A DNA stretch of 64,000 nt from Streptomyces sp. ATexAB-D23 (GTDB taxonomy: Bacteria > Actinomycetota > Actinomycetes > Streptomycetales > Streptomycetaceae), in assembly GCF_000373645.1 (NCBI RefSeq), contig NZ_KB892035.1, positions 124,001 to 188,000 on the forward strand, written 5' to 3'. Below the pieces are notes generated by a model, which was not told the DNA's origin, ran no database searches, and worked only from the letters and a program-made list of their open reading frames with translations. This document shows, in pieces, positions 16,682 to 25,708 of the stretch. Made by a program: the position numbers and the translations under genes. Numbering within the stretch: the stretch's first letter is position 1; each line of letters opens with the position of its first letter.

Positions 16682-17421
16682 GAGTGGCTGTGGCTGTGGG
16701 GCGCCATCGGGCCGGGGTCGGTGGGGACGTGGCTGCCGGAGCGGTGCCGGGCGAGCAGGGAGCGTACCCAGTCGGCGAGTTCGGCCGTGGAGGCCGGGTC
16801 CTTCCTGGACAGGGCGAGGACGGGGAGCCCGCCGCGGGCCGCCTCGGCGTCGGCGACCATGGCGGCCACGTCCACCTCCACATGGGGTGCGAGGTCCGTC
16901 TTGTTGATGATCAGGAGGTCGGCGCCGGTGATACCGGGGCCGCCCTTGCGGGCGACGTCGCCGCCGCCCGCGACGTCGATGCAGAACAGCTGCGCGTCGG
17001 CGAGGGCCGGGCTGAAGGTGGCGGTGAGGTTGTCGCCGCCGCTCTCGATGAGGACCAGGTCCAGCGGTCCGTACGCCTCCTCCAGGTCCTCGACGGCGTC
17101 CAGGTTGGCGCTGACGTCGTCGCGGATCGCGGTGTGCGGGCAGGCGCCGGTCTCGACCGCGCGGATGCGTTCGGTGGGCAGGACGCCGGCCGAGCGCAGG
17201 AAGCGGGCGTCCTCGTCGGTGTAGATGTCGTTGGTGACGACGGCCATGGACAGTTCGCCGGCGAGAGCGCGGCACAGGGTGGCCAGGATGGAGCTCTTGC
17301 CGGTGCCGACCGGTCCCGCGACGCCGAGGCGCAGGGCCCGCGGCTGGTTGAGCGGCTCGTGGAAGTGCGGGTTGTGCGGTGCGGGGGTGGTGGCGCTTTC
17401 GGGCAGGGAGTTGTCAGGCAA
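16678..17421 (-). CDS. ureG: urease accessory GTPase UreG
   Basis: A 247-residue SIMIBI-class GTPase. Motifs: P-loop GVAGPVGTGKSS, TNDIYTDEDA, ETGACPHTAIRDD with the Cys-Pro-His nickel site, and NKTDL for guanine specificity. It powers nickel transfer into urease. The TTG start overlaps the end of ureF by eight bases. Both ends are His-rich (HNPHFHEP near the start, HSHSHS at the very end), which may replace the metal storage function of UreE. No ureE gene is present in the operon. Confidence 0.95.
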   Translation of the reverse strand: MPDNSLPESATTPAPHNPHFHEPLNQPRALRLGVAGPVGTGKSSILATLCRALAGELSMAVVTNDIYTDEDARFLRSAGVLPTERIRAVETGACPHTAIRDDVSANLDAVEDLEEAYGPLDLVLIESGGDNLTATFSPALADAQLFCIDVAGGGDVARKGGPGITGADLLIINKTDLAPHVEVDVAAMVADAEAARGGLPVLALSRKDPASTAELADWVRSLLARHRSGSHVPTDPGPMAPHSHSHS

Positions 17422-18079
17422 GGAAGAGTCTCCGTTCGCGTCGTGCGTGTTCGAGCGCCCACTGTTCGGTGAGCGGGGCCGTACGGGCGGGCAGCCGGTC
17501 CGGGCTCCGTACGGCGAGGGCGGTGGTCACCGCCCGGACCGCTTCGGGTTCGGCGGCCAGGATCCAGGCGACCGAGTCGAGCGGGTCGCCGGGCAGGAGT
17601 TTCAGTGCGGCCGACGCGATGGTCTGGAGCTCGTCGTGGACGACGGCGTGCGCCAGTTCCTCCTCGGTGACCTTCAGTACGGCTCCGAGGGCGCCGAGCG
17701 TGACCGGCCGCAGGGGCCGGGCGGGCAGGGCCGCGAGTGCGGTGACCGCCGGGTGGTCCGGGGCGAGCCGACGGGCCAGCCTGTGCACGCCCCGGCCGAG
17801 CGTCGCCGACGCCTCCCGCTGCGGGGCGGCGGGCGTCCGGGCGGTCAGCGCCTCCTGCACGGGCCCGTAGTCGGCCGGGTCCCGCCCGGCGGCCCGCAGG
17901 GCGAGGACGGCGGCGGCCGCCTCGGTGACGGCCGTGGTGTGCAGCCGGGCCCGGAGGAGAGCGGGAATCAGGTCTCGGGTGAGGCCGGCGGCGACCGCCG
18001 GTTCGAGGCCCGCGCTGTAGGTGTACGCGCCGACCGGGAGCCGTCCGTCACCGAGCAGCAGTGCGGCCAGGGACGCCAT
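17414..18079 (-). CDS. ureF: urease accessory protein UreF
   Basis: A 221-residue all-helical accessory protein. It has the family opening LLLGDGRLPVGAYTYSAGLEP (here the usual FPSGGFSHS-like segment) and ends with RRERRLFLA. UreF bridges UreD and UreG in the nickel-insertion complex. Its ATG shares one base with the UreC stop, and its stop lies within the start of ureG, so expression is tightly coupled. Length and context make the call secure even though the family is poorly conserved. Confidence 0.92.
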   Translation of the reverse strand: MASLAALLLGDGRLPVGAYTYSAGLEPAVAAGLTRDLIPALLRARLHTTAVTEAAAAVLALRAAGRDPADYGPVQEALTARTPAAPQREASATLGRGVHRLARRLAPDHPAVTALAALPARPLRPVTLGALGAVLKVTEEELAHAVVHDELQTIASAALKLLPGDPLDSVAWILAAEPEAVRAVTTALAVRSPDRLPARTAPLTEQWALEHARRERRLFLA

Positions 18080-19782
18080 CAGAACATGGAGTACCGCTGG
18101 GTCAGCGGCAGTTCGGTGGCGGGCGACGGCTCGACGGGTTCCCCGTCGATGCGGATGGCGAAGGTCTCCGGGTCGACGTCGATGGCGGGCAGCGCGGTGT
18201 TGTTGGGCAGATCGGCCTTGGTGAGGTGGCGGGTGGGGCGCACGGCGACCAGTTCGCGTACGAGTCCGAGGCGTTCGGCGAGACCGTCGGCCAGCGCGGC
18301 CGGGGCGACGAAGCTGACGGAGAGGTGCGGGGCGGCTCCGGCGGCGGCCGTGGGGCGCAGCAGCACGGGCTGGGTGGTGGGGATCGCCGCGTTGGCGTCG
18401 CCGAGAGGCGCGTACACGACCATGCCGCCCTTGATGACGGCCGCGGGGCGGATACCGAAGAACGCCGGGTCCCAGAGCACCAGGTCGGCGAGCTTGCCCG
18501 GTTCGACGGAGCCGACGACGTGGTCGATGCCGTGGGCGACGGCGGGGCAGATCGTGTACTTGGCGACGTAGCGGCGGGCCCGTTCGTTGTCGGCGGGCAG
18601 GGCACTGCCGCGGTCCCCGAAGCGCTGCTTCATCACGTGGGCGACCTGCCAGGTGCGGCAGACGACCTCGCCGATCCGGCCCATCGCCTGGGCGTCGGAC
18701 GAGGTGATGGAGAGGGCTCCGATGTCGTGGAGGATGTCCTCGGCCGCGATGGTGGTGGCGCGGATGCGGGACTCGGCGAAGGCGAGGTCCTCGGGGACGC
18801 GCGGGTTGAGGTGGTGGCAGACCATCAGCATGTCGAGGTGTTCGTCGACGGTGTTGACGGTGTGCGGGAGCGTCGGGTTGGTGGACGCCGGAAGGATGTG
18901 GGGGTGGGAGGCGACGGTGATGATGTCGGGTGCGTGGCCGCCGCCGGCGCCTTCGGCGTGGAAGACGTGGATGCCGCGTCCGGCGATGGCATCGAGGGTC
19001 TCCTCGACGTAGCCGGCCTCGTTGAGGCTGTCGCCGTGCAGCGCGACCTGGAGTCCGTAGGCGTCGGCGGCCTTGAGGGCGGCGTCGATGGCGGCGGGGG
19101 TGGCGCCCCAGTCCTCGTGGACCTTGTAGCCGCCGGCGCCGCCGAGCGCGGCCTCGCGCAGCCCCTCCGCGCCGACGGTGGAGCCCTTGCCGAACAGCAT
19201 GACGTTGACGGGGACGTGGTCCAGGGACCGGTGCATCATCGCGAGGTTCCAGGCGCCGGGGGTGACCGTGGTGGCCTTGGAGCCCTCGGTGGCTCCGGTG
19301 CCGCCGCCGATGACGGTCGTGGTGCCGGTGGCCAGCGCCTCGTGGAGGGTCTCCGGCATCAGGAAGTGCACGTGGGTGTCGACGGCTCCGGCGGTGAGGA
19401 CGCGTCCCTCGCCGGAGACGACGTCGGTGCCGGGTCCGATGACGAGGTCCGGGTGGACGCCGTCGGCGATGTCGGGGTTGCCGGAGCGGCCGAGGGCGAC
19501 GATCCGGCCGGCCCGGATGCCGATGTCGGTCTTGACGACGCCCCAGTGGTCGAGGACCACGACGTTGGTGATGACCAGGTCGAGGGCGCCTTCGGCGCGT
19601 GAGGCGGTGGCCTGGCCCATCGATTCGCGGATCGATTTGCCGCCGCCGAACACGGCCTCTTCTCCGCCGAAGCAGCGGTCCTCCTCGACCTCGATCCAGA
19701 GGTCGGTGTCGGCGAGCCGGATGCGGTCGCCGGTGGTGGGTCCGTAGAGCGCCGCGTAGGCGGCGCGGGTCAGCTGTGCCAT
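18079..19782 (-). CDS. ureC: urease alpha subunit UreC
   Basis: A 567-residue catalytic subunit that hydrolyses urea to ammonia and carbamate in the cytoplasm. The dinickel site is complete: AVDTHVHF for two His, YKVHEDWGATP with the carbamylated Lys and an adjacent His, ALHGDSLNEAG, VFHAEGAGGGHAPD, and the mobile-flap region MVCHHLNPRVPEDLAFAESRI with the catalytic His. Length matches bacterial UreC. ATG 19782 begins the normal MAQLTRAAYAALYGPTTGD. It sits one base after ureB and just before ureF in ureABCFGD. Confidence 0.97.
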   Translation of the reverse strand: MAQLTRAAYAALYGPTTGDRIRLADTDLWIEVEEDRCFGGEEAVFGGGKSIRESMGQATASRAEGALDLVITNVVVLDHWGVVKTDIGIRAGRIVALGRSGNPDIADGVHPDLVIGPGTDVVSGEGRVLTAGAVDTHVHFLMPETLHEALATGTTTVIGGGTGATEGSKATTVTPGAWNLAMMHRSLDHVPVNVMLFGKGSTVGAEGLREAALGGAGGYKVHEDWGATPAAIDAALKAADAYGLQVALHGDSLNEAGYVEETLDAIAGRGIHVFHAEGAGGGHAPDIITVASHPHILPASTNPTLPHTVNTVDEHLDMLMVCHHLNPRVPEDLAFAESRIRATTIAAEDILHDIGALSITSSDAQAMGRIGEVVCRTWQVAHVMKQRFGDRGSALPADNERARRYVAKYTICPAVAHGIDHVVGSVEPGKLADLVLWDPAFFGIRPAAVIKGGMVVYAPLGDANAAIPTTQPVLLRPTAAAGAAPHLSVSFVAPAALADGLAERLGLVRELVAVRPTRHLTKADLPNNTALPAIDVDPETFAIRIDGEPVEPSPATELPLTQRYSMF

Positions 19783-19783
19783 G

Positions 19784-20109
19784 TCAGACGGCCTCCTCTG
19801 CGCCCGTGCCGGCTCCCTGCGCGGCGGGGAGCACGATGCCGGGCACCGTCCGGCGGCCGCCGAGTGCGACCAGGGTGATCTCCGCGCCGACGCCGGGCTC
19901 GAAGCGCAGCGACGTACCGGAGGGAATATCGAGCCGGAATCCCTTCGCCGACGGGCGGTCGAAGGAAAGCGAGGGATTCACGTCGGGGAAATGGAAATGG
20001 GATCCGATCTGAATGGGCCGGTCCCCTTCGTTCACCACCGTGAGCTGAATCTTCGGACGGCCGGAATTAATGTGCACGACACCGGATCCGGTCCGGACCT
20101 CGCCGGGGA

Positions 20110-20113
<4 letters not shown>
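19784..20113 (-). CDS. ureB: urease beta subunit UreB
   Basis: A 109-residue structural subunit with the usual MIPGEV start (GTG here) and the conserved VVNEGDRPIQIGSHFHF, KGFRLDIPSGTSLRFEPG and LVALGGRR. It packs on UreC in the urease trimer. The GTG start overlaps the UreA stop by GTGA. Separate ureA and ureB genes are the normal actinobacterial arrangement, unlike the fused subunits of some other bacteria. Confidence 0.96.
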
Positions 20114-20412
<299 letters not shown>

Positions 20413-20470
20413 GGAAAACCTCCATGGCGGCAGTCCCCGGAATTCCCGGAATCGCCTTGGCCACGTTCCT

Positions 20471-20500
20471 CTTATAAGCCTCCGGATGGCGCCGTGGCAA
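20471..20500 (-). promoter_or_regulatory. probable urease operon promoter
   Basis: Minus-strand TTGCCA (20500-20495), an 18-bp spacer and TATAAG (20476-20471) lie about 60 bp before the ureA start. The surrounding region is distinctly AT-rich compared with the genes. No nickel- or nitrogen-regulator box was identified with confidence. Confidence 0.5.
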
Positions 20501-20603
20501 CTTCCGTCGCACCGCAAAAAGTCCCTTTCTGTCGTTATCACCCGCCATATACGGGCAAAGCAGACAAATTTTGATGAAGGAGGAGGGGCGGAGAGAAGCG
20601 AAA

Positions 20604-20641
20604 GGCGGCCGCGCATCCCGTTCCCGGGATGCGCGGCCGCC
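20604..20641 (-). terminator. terminator of the large subtilase gene
   Basis: A perfect 17-bp stem (GGCGGCCGCGCATCCCG with its complement) and loop TTCC, 22 bases after the protease stop, followed on the minus strand by TTT. It insulates the protease from the urease promoter. Confidence 0.9.
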
Positions 20642-20662
20642 TCGATGGCGACGCTCAGCAGG

Positions 20663-23600
20663 TCACTTCAGGCCGAAGGCCCGGATGATCTCCTGGTCCA
20701 CCGCGAGACCGTTGCCGGCCTCCGCGTGCGCCTTGAGCGAGACCGCCTTGGCGCCCTTCTTCGGGGTCTTGAACCGGGCGGTCCAGGAACCGGACTTGCC
20801 CTTCTTCAGCTGTACCGCGCTCCAGCTCTTCCCGTCGTCGTAGCTGACCGACAGCGAGGCCTTCTTCGCCTTCACGGCGCCTTCCAGCCACTCCTGCGTG
20901 GTGGACGAGAGACCGACCTCGGTCTGCTTCCCGGCCTTCACGTCACCGGCCAGGTCGGTGTCGACCTGGTAGTCCAGCTGAAGCAGCGGGATGTCGACCT
21001 CGGACGGTCCCGCCGGGTCGATGGCGCCCGAGACGAAGCGCCACTCGGTGTGCGTCCGGATCGAGGACTTCCACGTCCGCGCGTCACGCTCGGCGTCGAG
21101 CACCAGCCGGTACGGAAGCTTCTCGGCCGAGAGGTCCCAGGCGTAGCCCGCGCGGCCGGCCTCGTCCTTGATCAGCGTGTCGCCCTGGTAGAAGGCGATG
21201 CTGCTGTTGTCGTACTCCATGTCGGGCATGGCACCGGAGTGACCGGCGCCGCCGTCCGTCCACGGCGTGATGTTGTACTGGATGTCGTTGTACGAGGAGC
21301 GGAACGGACCCCAGTAGCCGGTGCCCAGTCGCGGCCGGGTGATCGGCGCGAACCAGGAGGCGGGGTAGGTGCGGCCCGCCGAGTAGTCCAGCTGGGCACT
21401 GCGCACCTCCAGCGCGGTGTCCGAGTTGGTCGCGTTGCGGTGGGCGTGGTCCTCGTACCAGAAGGAGGCGCCCGGAAGCGGGGTGACCCATTCGGTGCGG
21501 GTGGCGGGGTACTTCTCGTACTCCGCGAATCCGACGCCCGGCCCGTAGTCCGGAATGTCGTAGCGGAAGCCGGCACCGACCACGTCGCGGTCGCCGTAGA
21601 AGGTGTTCTGCACCTTCGCGAGCTGACGGGTGGAGGGGGCGAAGGCGAGCGAGCGGTTCGGGATCGTGCCGTCGTGGCGGTCCACCAGGTCGTACACGTA
21701 ACCCGCGAACTTCCGCTGCTCGACGGTCACCTTCTTGCCGCGCTGGGCGGTCTTGACCAGCGTGTCGCCGGCCAGGCGCTGAACGGAGACGACCGGGATG
21801 GCCACCGGGGTGCCGTCCTCGGTGTAGGTCTCCATCAGCACGCCGTCGCCGTCGTTGACGACGAAGAGCGCCTTGGCGCCCGCGGCGACCGCGTTGGCCA
21901 GCCGGTCGGCGGGGCTCACCGCATCGCTGCGGCGCACCACGACGGCCTTGCCCTTGGCCTTGAGGCCGCGGTAGTCCGCGGTGGCACCGTTGCCCGCGAA
22001 GACGGTGGCGAACTTCTCGCGGCTTTTCTCGTCGACGGGCGAACCGATCTGGCCGGTGACCGGGACGTCCCGGCCGTCGGCGGTGAGGTCGAACTGCCGC
22101 TCACCCTGCCGCCACCTGGTCAGGAAGGAGAAGCTGCCCTGCTTGACCTTCTTGGTGGGACTCGCCCACAGCTGGTCGTAGGTGATCGGGATCTGGTACG
22201 CGTCACGCTGGACGGTGCCGTCGGGCGCGGTCCGCGCCATGTCGAAACGCAGCTGGCGGGTCTCGGACTCCTTGGGCGTCTTCACGCTGACCTTGTGGGC
22301 CTTGGAGGCGTCGAGCGAGACGGTGGTGGGCTTGTCGAGGATGATCTCGGGAGCCGCCAGGAAGGCCAGCGCCTGCGAGTCGGCGGTGTCACCCTTGACG
22401 TCGACGGCGGCCCAGGAGGTGTAGTTGCCCGGGGGCAGCCGCAGCGTGGTGTCGCCGGAGACGGGGACGACGCTCAGGTTCGGGTCGCCGAGGGCGGCGA
22501 TGATGACCTCGCCGTCCATGGGCTTGCCGGAGCGGTCGCGGAGCTTGAGGGTCAGGTCGTAGAGCTCCTGCTCCTTGTTCAGCGCGAAGCCGGTGTGCGC
22601 GACGACGGCGCCCGAGGCGTCCTTCGCGATGACCTGGCCGGAGAACGTGGTGTTGCTCGCGACCTTCGACGGGTCGAGCGAAAGCACCGCCTCGGCGGTC
22701 GAACCGGCCGGGACGGTCAGCCGCTTCGCCGACAGCGTGTACGCGTCGGAGTCGCTGTCCGTGGCCAGGTCGAGGGTGACGTCCTCCGTGCCGCCGTTGC
22801 GGTACGTGATCGTCCGCTCGGCGACCGGGTCCGACGCGCTGTGCGGCCAGTCGTACGAGGCGACCTCGACGGAGCCCGTGGCCTCGATCCGCGTGTCGAT
22901 GGCAGCCTTCACGTCGACCCGGCCGGTGCCCTGCTCGTACGGGGTGTAGGCGGGCAGCACCTTGGACGAGGACATCAGCGCGTCCTTGACGCGCTGGCCG
23001 GACCAGTCGGGGTGGCGCTGCTTCAGGATGGCGGCCGCGCCGGCGACGTGCGGGGTCGCCATAGACGTACCGTCCATCGCCTGGTACATGCCCTCGATGC
23101 CGGGGACGGACTGCGAGGCGGCCGCGTTGATACCGACACCCGGCGCCGAGAGGTCCGGCTTGAGCCCGTAGGAGCGGGTCAGCGGGCCCATGGACGAGAA
23201 GTCCGCGCGGTTGTCCTGCTTGTCGACGGCGGCGATCGTGAGCGCCTTCTCGGCTGCACCCGGCGAGCCGATGGTGCCGGCGCCGTACGCGTTGCCCGCG
23301 GCGATCACGAAGAGCGGGCCGCCGTCCTGCGAGAGGGCGTTGACGGCCTGGGACATCGGGTCGGTGCCGTCGTCCGGGATGCTGGAGCCGAGGCTCATGG
23401 AGACAACGTCGGCGCCCTCGGCCTTCGCCCACTCCATGGCCTCGATGATGCCGGAGTCGGCGCCCTCGCCCTCGTCGCTGAGCACCTTGCCGACGATCAG
23501 GCCGGCCGCCGGGGCGACGCCCTTGTTGACACCGTCGGACGCGGCGCCCGAGCCGGCGATGGTGGAGGCGACGTGCGTGCCGTGGCCGTTCTTGTCGTCG

Positions 23601-24415
23601 ACCTCCTGGCCCGGCACGAAGCTCTTCGTCTCCAGGATGCGGTCCTTGACGTCCGGGTGGTCGACGTCGATGCCGGTGTCCAGGACGGCGACCTTGGTTC
23701 CCTTGCCGTCGTAGCCGTCGGCCCAGGCCTGCGGGGCGTTGATCTGCGGCACGGAATCCTTGAGCGCGGCCTCGGCGCGGCCGTCGAGCCACAGCTTGGC
23801 GATGCCGTTGTCCAGCGAACGGGCCGTGGTGGTGCGCGCGATGTCGTCCCAGAAGGCCCGCGCGGTGTCCTTGCCTGCCTGGAGGGCGGCGCCGTGGATG
23901 GACTCCAGTTGCCGGACCGCCTTGCTGCCGCGCGGTGCGGCGGGCAGCGAACGCGCCTTGCTCGCCGGGTAGGTGGCGATCAGCGGGATGCCGCCGGTCC
24001 GCTCGTCGTCGTAGCCCATCTTCACGAGCGCCGAGACGTTGAAGAGGCGGCGGTCGAGCCGGCCGGCCGCGAGGAGGCTCTGCGCCTCGTCGGGCAGCAC
24101 GTAGATGTCGTCCCCGGCCTGCTGGACGTGAACGCCGCCGGTCGCGCCCTCGGGGCGGTCCACGGTGACCGTGTCCTGGTTGCCCGCGCCGTCGGAGTAG
24201 TGGACGACGTCACCGGTGACGAGGGTGATGTCGTAGCGGTGGGCGGGCGTCGCGGCGGGGGCCGATCCGGCCGGGGCGGGGGCCGCGGCGGCGGTGCCCG
24301 TGACGGGGAGCAGGGCGCCGCTCACCAGGGCGGCCGAGGTCGCTATGAGAAGTGCTCTGCGTCCGGGGCGGGCGGGTCTCGCCCGCCCGGAGGCGGTGGA
24401 GGCGGTGAATGTCAT
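20663..24415 (-). CDS. large secreted S8 family serine protease (subtilase)
   Basis: A 1250-residue exported protease. An Arg-rich signal peptide (about 1-45) and a propeptide-like region precede the subtilisin domain at about 235-540. The catalytic residues are intact: Asp246 in VAVLDTGID, His278 in GHGTHVAS, Asn375 in AAGN and Ser451 in DGTSMATPHVAG. A PA-like insert domain (about 805-880) and beta-sandwich repeats fill the long C-terminus. It ends without an anchor, so it is probably free in the medium. The gene stands alone, with its own terminator. It is similar in length and layout to the second subtilase in this window. Extracellular protein degradation is the likely role. Confidence 0.93.
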   Translation of the reverse strand: MTFTASTASGRARPARPGRRALLIATSAALVSGALLPVTGTAAAAPAPAGSAPAATPAHRYDITLVTGDVVHYSDGAGNQDTVTVDRPEGATGGVHVQQAGDDIYVLPDEAQSLLAAGRLDRRLFNVSALVKMGYDDERTGGIPLIATYPASKARSLPAAPRGSKAVRQLESIHGAALQAGKDTARAFWDDIARTTTARSLDNGIAKLWLDGRAEAALKDSVPQINAPQAWADGYDGKGTKVAVLDTGIDVDHPDVKDRILETKSFVPGQEVDDKNGHGTHVASTIAGSGAASDGVNKGVAPAAGLIVGKVLSDEGEGADSGIIEAMEWAKAEGADVVSMSLGSSIPDDGTDPMSQAVNALSQDGGPLFVIAAGNAYGAGTIGSPGAAEKALTIAAVDKQDNRADFSSMGPLTRSYGLKPDLSAPGVGINAAASQSVPGIEGMYQAMDGTSMATPHVAGAAAILKQRHPDWSGQRVKDALMSSSKVLPAYTPYEQGTGRVDVKAAIDTRIEATGSVEVASYDWPHSASDPVAERTITYRNGGTEDVTLDLATDSDSDAYTLSAKRLTVPAGSTAEAVLSLDPSKVASNTTFSGQVIAKDASGAVVAHTGFALNKEQELYDLTLKLRDRSGKPMDGEVIIAALGDPNLSVVPVSGDTTLRLPPGNYTSWAAVDVKGDTADSQALAFLAAPEIILDKPTTVSLDASKAHKVSVKTPKESETRQLRFDMARTAPDGTVQRDAYQIPITYDQLWASPTKKVKQGSFSFLTRWRQGERQFDLTADGRDVPVTGQIGSPVDEKSREKFATVFAGNGATADYRGLKAKGKAVVVRRSDAVSPADRLANAVAAGAKALFVVNDGDGVLMETYTEDGTPVAIPVVSVQRLAGDTLVKTAQRGKKVTVEQRKFAGYVYDLVDRHDGTIPNRSLAFAPSTRQLAKVQNTFYGDRDVVGAGFRYDIPDYGPGVGFAEYEKYPATRTEWVTPLPGASFWYEDHAHRNATNSDTALEVRSAQLDYSAGRTYPASWFAPITRPRLGTGYWGPFRSSYNDIQYNITPWTDGGAGHSGAMPDMEYDNSSIAFYQGDTLIKDEAGRAGYAWDLSAEKLPYRLVLDAERDARTWKSSIRTHTEWRFVSGAIDPAGPSEVDIPLLQLDYQVDTDLAGDVKAGKQTEVGLSSTTQEWLEGAVKAKKASLSVSYDDGKSWSAVQLKKGKSGSWTARFKTPKKGAKAVSLKAHAEAGNGLAVDQEIIRAFGLK

Positions 24416-24523
24416 GCAGCTGATCTACCGGTAAACCGGTGGTCACGGTGCGGTTCAGGCCTGGCGTGAATATGCCGTGGCGGCAACCCGCCGGTCAGGG
24501 CGGGGGCGCAGATGGGCCCCTGG

Positions 24524-25675
24524 TCAGGCCACCGAGCCGATGCGCCCGGCCGGCGGCAGCCCTCCGGGGTGGTGGATCGGGGTGTGGGCGCCGGTCAGCG
24601 GCGTACCGCTGCCGCCGCGCCGGACGGCGACGATCTCGGCGGCGATCGACAGGGCGGTCTCCTCCGGCGTACGGGCTCCGAGGTCGAGGCCGATCGGCGA
24701 GTGCAGGCGGGCCAGCTCCAGTTCGGTGACGCCGGCCTCGCGCAGCCGCTCGTTGCGCTGGAGGTGGGTGCGGCGCGAGCCCATCGCGCCGACGTAGGCG
24801 ACGGGCAGTTTCAGCGCCGCCTCCAGCAGCGGGACGTCGAACTTGGCGTCGTGGGTGAGGACGCACAGGACGGTGCGGGCGTCGACGCCGGTCGCGGCCA
24901 GGTAGCGGTGCGGCCAGTCGACGACCAGTTCGTCGGCCTCCGGGAAGCGGGCCTTCGTGGCGAAGACGGGGCGGGCGTCGCACAATGTGACGTGGTACCC
25001 GAGGAACTTCCCCGCCCGCACCAGGGCCGAGGCGAAGTCGATGGCCCCGAAGACGATCATCCGGGGCGGCGGGACGCTGGATTCCACGAGCAGGGTGAGC
25101 GGCTGCCCGCACCGCGAGCCGTCGGCCCCGATGGTGAGGGTGCCGGTGCGGCCGGCGTCGAGCATGGCTCTGGTCTCCGCCACGGCGGTGCGGTCCAGCT
25201 CAAGGTGGCCGCCGAGCCCGCCCTCGTACGCGCCGTCGGGGTGGACGAGCAGGGGCCGGCCGAGGAGTTCGGCGGGCCCTTCGGTGATCCGGGCGACCGC
25301 CGCCGCCTCCCCCCGTGAGGCGGCCGCGAGCGCGGCGGCGAACACCGGCCGGGCGGGGTCGTCCGCCCGGACCGGGGTCACCAGGATGTCGATGACGCCG
25401 CCGCAGGTCAGGCCGACCGCGAAGGCGTCCTCGTCGCTGTAGCCGAAGCGCTCGACGACGGTGCGGCCGTCGTCCAGGGCCTGTTGGCACAGCTCGTACA
25501 CCGCGCCCTCCACACACCCGCCGGAGACCGATCCGATCACCGTGCCGTCACGGTCGACGGCCAGCGCGGCCCCCGGCTGCCGGGGCGCGCTTCCGCCGAC
25601 GGCGACGACGGTGGCCACGGCGAAATCGCGTCCCTGCCCGGCCCAGCGGGCGAGCTCTTCGGCGATGTCCAGCAT
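24524..25675 (-). CDS. XdhC/CoxI family xanthine dehydrogenase accessory protein
   Basis: A 383-residue XdhC-family protein. The N-terminal XdhC_CoxI region has VATVVAVGGSAPRQPGAALA, GSVSGGCVEGAVYE and LTCGGVIDIL. The C-terminal Rossmann domain has MIVFGAIDFASALVRAGKF, LTHDAKFDVPLLEAAL, YVGAMGSRRTH and ARTPEETALSIAAEI. XdhC binds the molybdenum cofactor, helps its sulfuration and inserts it into xanthine dehydrogenase. It follows the purine permease by 33 bp and lies downstream of the three dehydrogenase genes, which fits that job. ATG 25675 has GGAGA upstream. Confidence 0.92.
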   Translation of the reverse strand: MLDIAEELARWAGQGRDFAVATVVAVGGSAPRQPGAALAVDRDGTVIGSVSGGCVEGAVYELCQQALDDGRTVVERFGYSDEDAFAVGLTCGGVIDILVTPVRADDPARPVFAAALAAASRGEAAAVARITEGPAELLGRPLLVHPDGAYEGGLGGHLELDRTAVAETRAMLDAGRTGTLTIGADGSRCGQPLTLLVESSVPPPRMIVFGAIDFASALVRAGKFLGYHVTLCDARPVFATKARFPEADELVVDWPHRYLAATGVDARTVLCVLTHDAKFDVPLLEAALKLPVAYVGAMGSRRTHLQRNERLREAGVTELELARLHSPIGLDLGARTPEETALSIAAEIVAVRRGGSGTPLTGAHTPIHHPGGLPPAGRIGSVA

Positions 25676-25708
25676 CTCGGTCTCCTTGGCGGGTGTGGGA
25701 GCGGCGGG